9,252 bases of DNA, taken from the NCBI GenBank assembly GCA_002451085.1, contig DKBE01000041.1, forward strand, positions 10,065 through 19,316, read 5' to 3'. Numbering within the stretch: the first letter of the stretch is position 1; each line of letters begins with the position of its first letter. The DNA is from Proteobacteria bacterium UBA6908 (GTDB lineage Bacteria; Pseudomonadota; Gammaproteobacteria; Acidiferrobacterales; UBA6901). The notes beneath the pieces are model-generated. The model was not told where the DNA came from. It did no database searches and worked only from the letters and a program-made list of their open reading frames with translations. The translations under genes and the position numbers were made by a program. Positions 1-6,987 of the stretch are shown in pieces.

Positions 1-279
1 TTCCTTACTCACATCCTCTCCGTCCACAGACACCCGGGCGGAGGACCCATCCGGCTGGGGACGGAATTCGATCTGAAGCGTGTCGGCCAGCCGACACAGG
101 GATGTCTCTTCATTCAGCCTGATACCGCGGCGATAAGCGATCAGTCCAAGCACCCGGTAGAGCACCCCGCTGTCGAGGTAGTGCCAGGCCAGGCGGGCAG
201 CCAGAATCTGGGCGACTGTGCCCTTCCCCGACCCGCTCGGGCCATCGACGGTCAGCACTGGCGGTCTGGGACGCGGCAT
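1..279 (-). CDS. cmk: Cytidylate kinase (CMP/dCMP kinase), N-terminal part; cut by left edge
   Basis: Cytosolic kinase that phosphorylates CMP and dCMP with ATP to supply CTP and dCTP. The 93 visible codons are open to the window edge, so the 3' part is missing (the E. coli enzyme is about 227 aa). Visible motifs are a P-loop, DGPSGSGKGT, at residues 12-21, and LDSGVLYR at residues 35-42, which matches the family's LDSGALYR nucleotide-binding segment. The following residues, SLCRLADTLQIEF, fit the family's NMP-binding insert region. The start is the ATG at 279-277. An in-frame TGA lies four codons upstream, which limits alternatives. The gene begins 2 nt after the aroA stop (TGA-AG-ATG). The nearest purine-rich stretch (GAGGTGG) is about 13 nt upstream, a long spacing, so coupled translation from aroA is likely. 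Linkage to aroA is typical of the gammaproteobacterial supraoperon, where rpsA normally follows; rpsA would lie outside the window. Confidence 0.95.
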   Translation of the reverse strand, partial: MPRPRPPVLTVDGPSGSGKGTVAQILAARLAWHYLDSGVLYRVLGLIAYRRGIRLNEETSLCRLADTLQIEFRPQPDGSSARVSVDGEDVSKE

Positions 280-281
280 CT

Positions 282-1607
282 TCAGGATTCAACCACCTCG
301 AGCTTGAGGCCAGCCGTACGTGCCAATTCCGGGAATTCCGGAAACGATGTGGCGACGTTCCTGCAATCGTGGATCGTGATCGGCCCGGAAGCAGCGAGTG
401 CCGCGATGGCGAAGCTCATGGCGATGCGATGATCACCATGGCTGTCCACATCGCCGCCCTGTAAGCGGCCGCCGTGGATCACCATGCCGTCCGAAGTTTC
501 CTGTGCATCAATACCGAGACGCTTGAGACCGGTCGCCATGACGGCAATGCGGTCGGATTCCTTGACGCGCAACTCGTGGGCGCCGGTGAGTACGGTTTCG
601 CCGGTGGCACAGGCGGCGGCAATGAACAAAGCGGGAAACTCGTCAATCGCGAGCGGCACCTGGTCTTCGGGTATGCGGATGCCCTTCAGCTGGCTGCCGC
701 GGATTCGCAGATCGGCTACCGGCTCTCCGCCAACCTCGCGGGCATTTTCCATGCTCAAATCAGCGCCCATCAGCTTGAGGATATTGATCACGCCAACCCG
801 GGTCGGGTTCATGCCAACGTGTTCCAGCACCAGCTCCGATCCTGGCGCGATCGCCGCACCAACCAGAAAGAATGTGGCTGAGGAAATGTCTGCCGGGACA
901 TCGATATCGCAGGCGATCAGCTGGCCACCGCCGCGCAAGCGGATGGTGGCGCCATCTGTATTCACCGCATAGCCGAATCCGCGCAACATGCGTTCGGTAT
1001 GATCACGGGTCGGCGCCGGCTCGGTCACAACCGTTTCGCCGTCGGCATAAAGACCGGCGAGCAACAGCGCGGACTTGACCTGGGCACTGGCCATCGGCAT
1101 TTTGTATTCGATGCCGTGCAATGGCTGGCCGCCCTTGACCCTGAGCGGTGGACGTCCGCCTTCATTGGTATCGATACGCGCTCCCATCAGGCCAAGTGGT
1201 TCACTGACGCGCTTCATCGGGCGCTTGCTGAGCGATTCATCACCGATCAGCACGGAGTCAAAATTCTGTCCGGCCAGAATACCGGACATAAGCCGCATCG
1301 CGGTGCCGGAATTGCCCATGTCGAGCGGCTGGGCCGGCGGTCGCAGGCCGTGCAGACCGACACCCTGAATGGTCAGGCGTCCCTGTTCCGGCCCCATGGC
1401 CTGCACGCCCATGGCCCGAAACGCTGCAAGCGTGCACAGCACGTCTTCACCTTCCAGCAGTCCAGTGACGTGCGTTACGCCATCGGCCAGCGCGCCAAGC
1501 ATGACGGAACGATGAGAAATCGATTTATCGCCTGCCACCCGCAGACGACCGCTGAATTGGCCGCCCGGTGAAACACGGTAATCCATACGTTTGCCTGTGT
1601 TGCTCAC
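282..1607 (-). CDS. aroA: 3-phosphoshikimate 1-carboxyvinyltransferase (EPSP synthase)
   Basis: Transfers enolpyruvate from PEP to shikimate-3-phosphate, the sixth step of the shikimate pathway and the target of glyphosate. Numbered from the GTG start, motifs are GDKSISHR (26-33), GNSGTAMR (98-105), SLSKRPM (125-131), SAQVK (174-178), RDHTE (201-205), NPTR (267-270), IDEFP with the expected catalytic Asp322, LRVKESDR with Glu350, and GDHRIAMS (391-398). The GDK, SAQ-K, R-D-H-x-E and N-x-T-R signatures place it with class II-like EPSP synthases, and its closest recalled resemblance is the AroA half of the Pseudomonas TyrA-AroA fusion. Two small departures from relatives are Ala25 where Pro precedes GDKS, and Ala239 in VPADISS where Gly is usual. 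The start is uncertain. GTG at 1607 lies 4 nt after the tyrA stop and fits the operon's junction pattern. ATG 1586 (AGG seven nt upstream) and ATG 1631 (20-nt overlap with tyrA) are alternatives. It is 441 aa from the GTG. Confidence 0.96.
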   Translation of the reverse strand: MSNTGKRMDYRVSPGGQFSGRLRVAGDKSISHRSVMLGALADGVTHVTGLLEGEDVLCTLAAFRAMGVQAMGPEQGRLTIQGVGLHGLRPPAQPLDMGNSGTAMRLMSGILAGQNFDSVLIGDESLSKRPMKRVSEPLGLMGARIDTNEGGRPPLRVKGGQPLHGIEYKMPMASAQVKSALLLAGLYADGETVVTEPAPTRDHTERMLRGFGYAVNTDGATIRLRGGGQLIACDIDVPADISSATFFLVGAAIAPGSELVLEHVGMNPTRVGVINILKLMGADLSMENAREVGGEPVADLRIRGSQLKGIRIPEDQVPLAIDEFPALFIAAACATGETVLTGAHELRVKESDRIAVMATGLKRLGIDAQETSDGMVIHGGRLQGGDVDSHGDHRIAMSFAIAALAASGPITIHDCRNVATSFPEFPELARTAGLKLEVVES

Positions 1608-1611
1608 GATA

Positions 1612-2487
1612 TCATTCTTTTTTCGAATCATTATTGATCAAGCTATCGCGGGCTGCCTTGGCACGCGCGAACAATTGCTGTAACCGGTCGCCATCGCTGC
1701 CGGCCACTGCTGCAATCAGGCTATCGAGTTCGGTGCGATACTGGTTCAGCATTTTAACCAGGGCCGTCTGATTGGCGAGGCTGATGTCGCGCCACATGAC
1801 GGGGTCGCTTGAGGCGATGCGCGTGAAATCGCGAAAGCCGCCGGCTGCATAGGAAAATATCTCGCGTCGATCATCAAGCCGCGTTAGCAAGTCGACCAGT
1901 GCATAGGCCAGCAGGTGTGGCAGGTGACTGGTCGCCGCGAGTACCTCGTCATGATGCTCGACGCTCATTTCCGTGACATCGGCACCGGCGGCTTGCCACA
2001 TGGCACGCACGCGTGCCACCGCCTCGGCCGAGTTCTCCGGCAATGGAGTCAGCACCACGCGTCGCCCGACAAACAGACTGGCAAACGACGACTCAACGCC
2101 AGAATGTTCGGTACCGGCGATCGGGTGACCGGGAACATAGCCGGCGAGCTTTGCGCCGAGTGCGTTATGTGCTGCCGCAACCACTGTGCCCTTCACGCTT
2201 CCGACATCGGTCAGCACCGTACTCTCGCCCAGATAGGGGGCAATTGCTGGAAATATTTCTGGCATGACTCCAACCGGAGTAGCCAGCACGACCATGTCCG
2301 CACCATTCACGGCCGCCGACAGCGAAGTTTCGATACGATCCACGACTCCCAGTTCGACGGCGCGCTGCAGGCTGGCGAGCGTGCGTCCGTAGCCTACGAT
2401 CTCGACGACGTGACCGGCATCGCGCAGGGCACGCGCCAGCGAGCCTCCGATCAGACCGACACCGAGAATGGCAAGTCGATTGATCAT
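1612..2487 (-). CDS. tyrA: Prephenate/arogenate dehydrogenase (TyrA family)
   Basis: NAD(P)-dependent oxidative decarboxylation of prephenate (or arogenate) to 4-hydroxyphenylpyruvate (or tyrosine), the tyrosine branch from chorismate. The 291-aa protein has an N-terminal Rossmann fold with GVGLIGGS at residues 9-16. HPIAGTEHSG (121-130) carries the expected catalytic His121, and SHLPH (187-191) and GGFRDFTR (216-223) contain the conserved active-site His and Arg of the family. There is no fused chorismate mutase and no ACT domain, so this is the compact monofunctional form. The end of the second beta strand reads VGYGR, with Gly34 where strictly NAD-specific enzymes usually have Asp, so NADP use or relaxed cofactor choice is possible. 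The start chosen is ATG 2487, directly before the Rossmann fold and 4 nt after the hisC stop. A longer frame to 2583 would add 32 residues of unrelated sequence overlapping hisC and is rejected. Substrate preference cannot be settled from the sequence. Confidence 0.94.
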   Translation of the reverse strand: MINRLAILGVGLIGGSLARALRDAGHVVEIVGYGRTLASLQRAVELGVVDRIETSLSAAVNGADMVVLATPVGVMPEIFPAIAPYLGESTVLTDVGSVKGTVVAAAHNALGAKLAGYVPGHPIAGTEHSGVESSFASLFVGRRVVLTPLPENSAEAVARVRAMWQAAGADVTEMSVEHHDEVLAATSHLPHLLAYALVDLLTRLDDRREIFSYAAGGFRDFTRIASSDPVMWRDISLANQTALVKMLNQYRTELDSLIAAVAGSDGDRLQQLFARAKAARDSLINNDSKKE

Positions 2488-2491
2488 GTGA

Positions 2492-3592
2492 TCAGCGTCC
2501 CAGAACTGTTTTGAGCGCTGCCAGAAAGCGGGAGTTTTCTTCAGGCAGACCGATGGTGACACGCAGGTGTCGCGGCATGCCATAGCTGGCGATCGGCCGC
2601 ACGATCACGCCTTGGTGCAACAGTGCATCATTAATCCGGGCCGCGTCTCCGACCTCCACGCAAATGAAGTTGCCGACTGAAGGGATGAACGCTAGATCCA
2701 GTCGGCGAAACCCGTCAGTCAGTTGTTGCATGCCGACGTGATTCAGTTGTCGGGTCCTGCGCAGGTGTTCATCATCGTTCAGGGCCGCCTGTGCCGCCGC
2801 CTGTGCCAGACTGTTCACATTGAATGGTGGCCGAATTCGATTCAGCAAGTCGGCCATTGCATGACTCGATATGCTGTAACCGACCCGCAAACCGGCCAGG
2901 CCGTAAACCTTGGAGAAGGTGCGCGCCACGATCAGGTTCGGAAAGTCACGCAACAGCAGGATGCCATCCGGATAATCTGGATTTTCGACATATTCGAAAT
3001 ACGCTTCATCGAGCACCACAATCACCCGCGGCGGAATTCGTTCCAGAAAACGGCGCAGACTTGCACGGTCGGACCACGTACCGGTCGGATTGCTCGGATT
3101 GGTTACAAACACCAACCTAGCCTTGTCGCTCACGGCCTGCGCCATGGCATCGAGATCATGACCCCAGTCACGAGCCGCTACCTCCACAGCTCGACCGCCA
3201 ATGGCTTGCGTCAGGATTGGATACATCGCAAACGCATGCTGGGAGAAGACCACCTCGTCGCCCGGTGCCACAAAAATACGTGCGGCAAACTCGATGACAT
3301 CACTCGACCCGTTGCCGAGCGTGATTTGTTCAGGGGCGACCTTGAGCTTGGACGCCAGTGCATGCTTCAGGGCAAAACCACCGCCATCCGGATAGCGTGC
3401 AATCTCGGGTAACGCGTTCTGGATGGCCGCCAGCGCCTTGGGGCTGGGACCAAGCGGATTCTCGTTCGACGCGAGCTTGATGGCATTGGTCACGCCCAGC
3501 TCACGCTCCAGCGCTTCGACCGGTTTGCCTGGAACGTAGGGAGTGAGCCCACGCACGCCTGCTGTGGCGAGGCTCAATACATCGATGGTCAT
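2492..3592 (-). CDS. hisC: Histidinol-phosphate / aromatic aminotransferase (HisC family)
   Basis: PLP-dependent class I/II aminotransferase. HisC-family enzymes convert imidazole-acetol phosphate and glutamate to histidinol phosphate. The homologue in this operon position in gammaproteobacteria is thought to transaminate aromatic keto acids too. The 366-aa protein has the HisC-like N-terminus GLTPYVPGKPVE, then SNENPLGPS (42-50), GNGSSDVIE (93-101), NPSNPTG with Asn168, DEAYFEY with Asp195, and TFSKVYGLAGLRVGY (225-239), in which Lys228 is the predicted PLP-binding lysine and Arg236 contacts the cofactor phosphate. No other his genes are visible; its neighbours are pheA and tyrA, which favours a role in Phe/Tyr synthesis or a dual role. 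The start is ATG 3592, 2 nt after the pheA stop (TGA-CT-ATG). An upstream ATG at 3628 would overlap pheA by 34 nt and add 12 unconserved residues. No strong Shine-Dalgarno is visible, which fits translational coupling. Confidence 0.94.
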   Translation of the reverse strand: MTIDVLSLATAGVRGLTPYVPGKPVEALERELGVTNAIKLASNENPLGPSPKALAAIQNALPEIARYPDGGGFALKHALASKLKVAPEQITLGNGSSDVIEFAARIFVAPGDEVVFSQHAFAMYPILTQAIGGRAVEVAARDWGHDLDAMAQAVSDKARLVFVTNPSNPTGTWSDRASLRRFLERIPPRVIVVLDEAYFEYVENPDYPDGILLLRDFPNLIVARTFSKVYGLAGLRVGYSISSHAMADLLNRIRPPFNVNSLAQAAAQAALNDDEHLRRTRQLNHVGMQQLTDGFRRLDLAFIPSVGNFICVEVGDAARINDALLHQGVIVRPIASYGMPRHLRVTIGLPEENSRFLAALKTVLGR

Positions 3593-3594
3593 AG

Positions 3595-4701
3595 TCAGAG
3601 TACGGCCTTCGGGTACGACCCGAGCCACTTGATGACCGAGGACCCTTTCTCGAGTTCGTCGAGCGCCTTGCGCACTCGCGTGTCCTGCATGTGACCGTCA
3701 ATGTCCACGAAGAACACGTATTCCCACAATCCACGGCGTGACGGACGTGATTCGATCCGCGTCATGTTGATCTTGTGACGCGCGAGCGGCTCCAACAGCC
3801 GCATGAGGCTGCCGGTGCGGTTCGGTCCGGAAATCAGCAGGCTGGTCTTGTCGTCACCGCTTGGCAACGGATCGAGCCGACCGATGATGAGAAAGCGAGT
3901 AGTGTTGTCGGGCTCGTCCTCGATGTTCGAGGCCAGGACATGCAGTTCGTAGATTTCTGCCGCTGAACTGCCGGCGATGGCCACGGCCCTGGAATCACAG
4001 GCCACCAAACGCGCAGCCTCGGCATTGCTGGCCACGGAGACGCGATCGACGTCCGGCAGATTGGTATCCAGCCATTCGCGACACTGCGCAAGCGATTGCT
4101 GGTGCGACAATACGCGTTTCGCACCCTTGAGCGACTTCGCTTTGCTCAGCAGGTGATGATGGATACGCAGTTCAACCTCTCCGCAAATTCGCAGCGGCGA
4201 ATCCATGAACATGTCGAGCGTATGATTGATCACGCCCTCGGTCGAGTTTTCGATCGGTACCACACCGAAATTGGCGGCGCCGGATTCGACCTCGCGGAAT
4301 ACGTCGGCTATGCCGCCCAGTGGCAACGTGGTCACCGAGTGGCCGAAATGCTTGAGTGCCGCGGCCTGAGTGAAGGTGCCTTCCGGACCGAGGAAGGCAA
4401 TTTGCATCGGCTTTTCCAAAGCCAGGCACGCAGACATGATTTCGCGAAACAACCGCGCCATCTCCTCGGCTGACAACGGACCGGTATTGCGCTCAATCAC
4501 CCGCCGCAGTACATCCACTTCGCGTTCCGGACGGTAGAAGTTCTCTTCACCGGCGGCCAGCTTGAGAGAGGCGATCTCCTGTGCGCAACTGGCGCGTTCA
4601 CTGACCAGCTGCTGGATCATCTCGTCCAGCTGATCGATACGGTCGCGCAAGGCACGCAGCCGCGATGACGGCCTGGCGGGAGTGCGCGTCTTGCGCTTCA
4701 T
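3595..4701 (-). CDS. pheA: Bifunctional chorismate mutase / prephenate dehydratase (P-protein)
   Basis: Converts chorismate to prephenate and then to phenylpyruvate, committing carbon to phenylalanine. The 368-aa product has three domains. An AroQ-type chorismate mutase spans about residues 14-95; its Arg19, Arg36, Lys47, Arg60 and Glu61 align by eye with the E. coli active-site set. Prephenate dehydratase spans about 99-275, beginning IAFLGPEGTFT, with PIENSTEGV (149-157) and the Thr-Arg-Phe catalytic motif at 268-270. A C-terminal ACT domain spans about 284-362 and includes IESRP (316-320), the family's phenylalanine-binding region, so allosteric inhibition by phenylalanine is likely. The first 13 residues are basic (MKRKTRTPARPSS) and precede the mutase helix as an unconserved extension. 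The gene starts 2 nt after the serA stop (TAA-TC-ATG). No leader peptide or attenuator precedes it, because serA runs right up to it. Regulation is therefore more likely through the ACT domain or at the operon level. Confidence 0.97.
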   Translation of the reverse strand: MKRKTRTPARPSSRLRALRDRIDQLDEMIQQLVSERASCAQEIASLKLAAGEENFYRPEREVDVLRRVIERNTGPLSAEEMARLFREIMSACLALEKPMQIAFLGPEGTFTQAAALKHFGHSVTTLPLGGIADVFREVESGAANFGVVPIENSTEGVINHTLDMFMDSPLRICGEVELRIHHHLLSKAKSLKGAKRVLSHQQSLAQCREWLDTNLPDVDRVSVASNAEAARLVACDSRAVAIAGSSAAEIYELHVLASNIEDEPDNTTRFLIIGRLDPLPSGDDKTSLLISGPNRTGSLMRLLEPLARHKINMTRIESRPSRRGLWEYVFFVDIDGHMQDTRVRKALDELEKGSSVIKWLGSYPKAVL

Positions 4702-4703
4702 GA

Positions 4704-5873
4704 TTAGAGCACGCGCACCATCAGCACACCGCCGATCGCGGCCACCTTCTGGCGCACATCTTCGGGCACCGGGTTGTCCAGATCCACGATTGTGTAGGCA
4801 TAATCTCCGCGTGAACGATTGACCATGTCATGGATATTGAGCTTGGCATTGCCCAGCGTTTCGGAAATCTGTCCGAGCATGTTCGGGACATTGGCATTGG
4901 CCACGATCATGCGATGGGCCGACTCGCGCGGTGCCGCCACTTCCGGAAAATTCACGCTGTTGCGGACATTGCCGTTCTCGAGAAAATCCCTGACCTGCTC
5001 GGCCACCATGATGGCGCAATTGTCCTCGGCCTCGGCCGTGGAGGCGCCGAGGTGCGGCAGCGTAATCACGCGCTCGTGATTCTTGAGCAGGTTGGATGGA
5101 AAGTCGCACACGTACCCATAGACCTTGCCGTCCTTGATGGCGGCACTGACCGCGGCATCATCGACGATGCCTTCGCGGGCGAAATTCAGGATCACCACAC
5201 CGTCCTTCATGAATTTCAGGCGCTCGGCATTGATCAGGCGCCTGGTCTGTTCAATCAACGGTACGTGGAACGTGACGAAATCAACCTGGCGCAATAGTTC
5301 ATCGACACTGTTGGCCTTCTTTACATCCGAAGACAATTGCCAGGCCCCCTCTACCGTCAGGCCCGGATCGAAACCGATTACCTTCATGCCGAGCGACAAG
5401 GCAGCGTTGGCCACCAGCCGGCCGATGGCGCCAAGTCCGATGACGCCCAGGGTTCGCCCCGGCAGTTCGAAACCGGCGAAGTTTTTCTTGCCCGCCTCTA
5501 CGGCCTTGCTGATTTCGGCGTCCGTGCCGGTGAGCCCTTGTGAGAATTGCCAAGCCGGACCGATATGGCGGATGGCCATCAGCATGCCGGCGATCACCAG
5601 TTCCTTCACCGCATTGGAATTGGCGCCCGGGGCATTGAACACCGGTATGCCAAGCTTGGTGAGTTTCTCGACAGGAATGTTGTTCACACCGGCGCCGGCG
5701 CGCCCAACCGCCTTGAGCGACTTGGGGATCTCCATGTCGTGCATCTTGAACGAACGCAGCAGGATGCCGTCCGGATCTTTCGTCTCGGATGACACCTGAA
5801 ACAGGTCCTTCGGTAGCCGTTCAAGTCCGAGCGACGAGATATTATTGAGTGTCAGGATTTTGTGCATGGCCAT
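4704..5873 (-). CDS. serA: D-3-phosphoglycerate dehydrogenase, short ACT-containing form
   Basis: Oxidises 3-phosphoglycerate to 3-phosphohydroxypyruvate with NAD+, the first step of phosphoserine synthesis; SerC next door does the second. The 389-aa protein is a D-2-hydroxyacid dehydrogenase. GRAGAGVNNIP (57-67) is a substrate-domain signature. LGVIGLGAIGRL (142-153) with Asp169 at the end of the next strand indicates NAD+ use. The conserved Arg233 (NFAREGIVDD) and His274 (PHLGAST) are present. The position usually held by the catalytic Glu reads CDFPSN (256-261), with Asn261. A C-terminal ACT domain (about 321-389) suggests serine or other amino-acid feedback. It resembles the group often annotated as 3-phosphoglycerate dehydrogenase family protein (KMHDMEIP, VKELVIAG, NSVNFP) rather than E. 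coli SerA. PdxB is a less likely alternative, since PdxB has a different C-terminal domain. ATG 5873 overlaps the serC stop by 1 nt (TGATG); ATG 5867, two codons in, is a second choice. Confidence 0.93.
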   Translation of the reverse strand: MAMHKILTLNNISSLGLERLPKDLFQVSSETKDPDGILLRSFKMHDMEIPKSLKAVGRAGAGVNNIPVEKLTKLGIPVFNAPGANSNAVKELVIAGMLMAIRHIGPAWQFSQGLTGTDAEISKAVEAGKKNFAGFELPGRTLGVIGLGAIGRLVANAALSLGMKVIGFDPGLTVEGAWQLSSDVKKANSVDELLRQVDFVTFHVPLIEQTRRLINAERLKFMKDGVVILNFAREGIVDDAAVSAAIKDGKVYGYVCDFPSNLLKNHERVITLPHLGASTAEAEDNCAIMVAEQVRDFLENGNVRNSVNFPEVAAPRESAHRMIVANANVPNMLGQISETLGNAKLNIHDMVNRSRGDYAYTIVDLDNPVPEDVRQKVAAIGGVLMVRVL

Positions 5874-6958
5874 CAGCCGTTCTTCTGCATGAAGTCTTTC
5901 ATGTAGGCAATCAATGCATCAATGCCGGCCTCGGGCATGGCATTGTAGATCGAGGCGCGCATCCCCCCGACCGAACGGTGACCCTTGAGCTGCACCAGAC
6001 CCGCGGCCTTGGCGCCCTTGAGGAACGGCTCGTCCAGCGTTTCGCTCTTGAGCGTGAATGGGACATTCATCCACGACCGGCAGCTGACGGCTACCGGATT
6101 CTTATAGTACCCGCCCGACGCGTCGATATAGTCATAAAGCTTCCTGGCCTTGCGTTCGTTGAGCGCGGCCATGGCCTGGAGTCCGCCTTTGCGCTTCAGC
6201 ATGGCGAACACCAGCCCGGCGATATACCAGGCATAGGTCGGTGGCGTGTTGTACATTGAGCCGTTATCGGCGTGAATCTTGTAGTCGAACATCGACGGTG
6301 TGCCCGCCACGGTTTGTCCGAGGAGGTCGTCGCGCACGATCACCACCGTGAGTCCCGATGGACCGATATTTTTCTGGGCGCCGGCATAGATCAGGCCGAA
6401 TTTTGTGACATCAATCGGCCGCGACAGAATGGTTGACGACATGTCCGCCACCAGTGGCACGTTGCCGGTGGCCGGCACATACGGATATTCGACCCCGCCA
6501 ATGGTTTCATTCGGCGTGTAGTGCACATAAGCCGCATTCGGATCCAGTTTGAGCTCGCTTTGCAGCGGGACGTTGGTGAACCTGGATCCTTCGGAACTGC
6601 CGGCCAGATTGGCCTTGCCGTATTTCTTGGCCTCGCCGATAGCCTTCTTCGACCATTCGCCGGTGTGGAGGTAATCGGCCGAGGATTTGCCCCGCAGCAG
6701 GTTCATCGGCACCATGGCGAACTGCGCCGAAGCCCCGCCCTGCAGAAACAGCACCTTGTAGTTCGACGGAATGTTCATCAGTTCGCGCAGATCCGCTTCG
6801 GCCTGCTCGGCGATACTGATGAACTCCTTGCCGCGGTGGCTCATCTCCATCACCGATGTGCCACTGCCGTGCCAGTCGAGCATCTCGTCTCGCGCCTGCT
6901 GAAGCACTTCTTCCGGCAATACGGCCGGACCCGCACTGAAATTGAACACACGCGCCAT
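5873..6958 (-). CDS. serC: Phosphoserine aminotransferase
   Basis: PLP-dependent class V aminotransferase that converts 3-phosphohydroxypyruvate and glutamate to phosphoserine. The same enzyme typically also transaminates the four-carbon analogue in the DXP-dependent pyridoxal phosphate pathway (hence the synonym pdxF). The 361-aa length matches E. coli SerC closely. Motifs are [15 protein letters not shown] (5-19), [10 protein letters not shown] (37-46), the phosphate-binding QGGASAQF (73-80), [13 protein letters not shown] (171-183) and [11 protein letters not shown] (192-202), where Lys196 is the predicted Schiff-base lysine. A C-terminal [16 protein letters not shown] segment (327-342) is characteristic of SerC. 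It is the first gene of the tightly packed set and the only one preceded by a real gap (62 bp after gyrA). That gap carries a weak Shine-Dalgarno (AGGT ten nt before ATG) and a possible promoter. The downstream serA start overlaps its stop codon. Confidence 0.98.
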   Translation of the reverse strand: MARVFNFSAGPAVLPEEVLQQARDEMLDWHGSGTSVMEMSHRGKEFISIAEQAEADLRELMNIPSNYKVLFLQGGASAQFAMVPMNLLRGKSSADYLHTGEWSKKAIGEAKKYGKANLAGSSEGSRFTNVPLQSELKLDPNAAYVHYTPNETIGGVEYPYVPATGNVPLVADMSSTILSRPIDVTKFGLIYAGAQKNIGPSGLTVVIVRDDLLGQTVAGTPSMFDYKIHADNGSMYNTPPTYAWYIAGLVFAMLKRKGGLQAMAALNERKARKLYDYIDASGGYYKNPVAVSCRSWMNVPFTLKSETLDEPFLKGAKAAGLVQLKGHRSVGGMRASIYNAMPEAGIDALIAYMKDFMQKNG

Positions 6959-6968
6959 TTGTTGTTTT

Positions 6969-6972
6969 ACCT
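6969..6972 (-). promoter_or_regulatory. Weak ribosome binding site for serC
   Basis: AGGT on the minus strand, ten nt before the serC ATG, in an otherwise A-rich leader (AAAACAACAA). It is a short match at slightly long spacing, so it is only suggestive. It supports the ATG at 6958. Confidence 0.4.
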
Positions 6973-6987
6973 GAATATGTCCAGCCG

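Noticed and set aside
322..345. Direct repeat of AATTCCGG near the aroA 3' end
   Set aside because: It encodes the conserved SFPEFPEL segment of EPSP synthases, so protein sequence explains it.
999..1571. 190-codon plus-strand open frame opposite aroA
   Set aside because: Antisense to conserved EPSP synthase motifs, with low-complexity His/Arg-rich composition typical of shadow frames.
1616..1622. dnaX-type A-AAA-AAG slippery heptamer at the tyrA end
   Set aside because: The run is phased as that heptamer only in the aroA frame. In the tyrA frame it reads AAA-AAA-G, and joining tyrA to aroA needs +1 rather than -1. No stimulatory pseudoknot or upstream Shine-Dalgarno is evident.
2488..2583. 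N-terminal extension of tyrA to an upstream ATG at 2583
   Set aside because: The extra 32 residues overlap hisC, resemble no TyrA, and precede a complete Rossmann fold that starts at ATG 2487.
2723..3412. 229-codon plus-strand open frame opposite hisC
   Set aside because: A shadow of hisC codon bias; no family resemblance, and hisC motifs are intact on the other strand.
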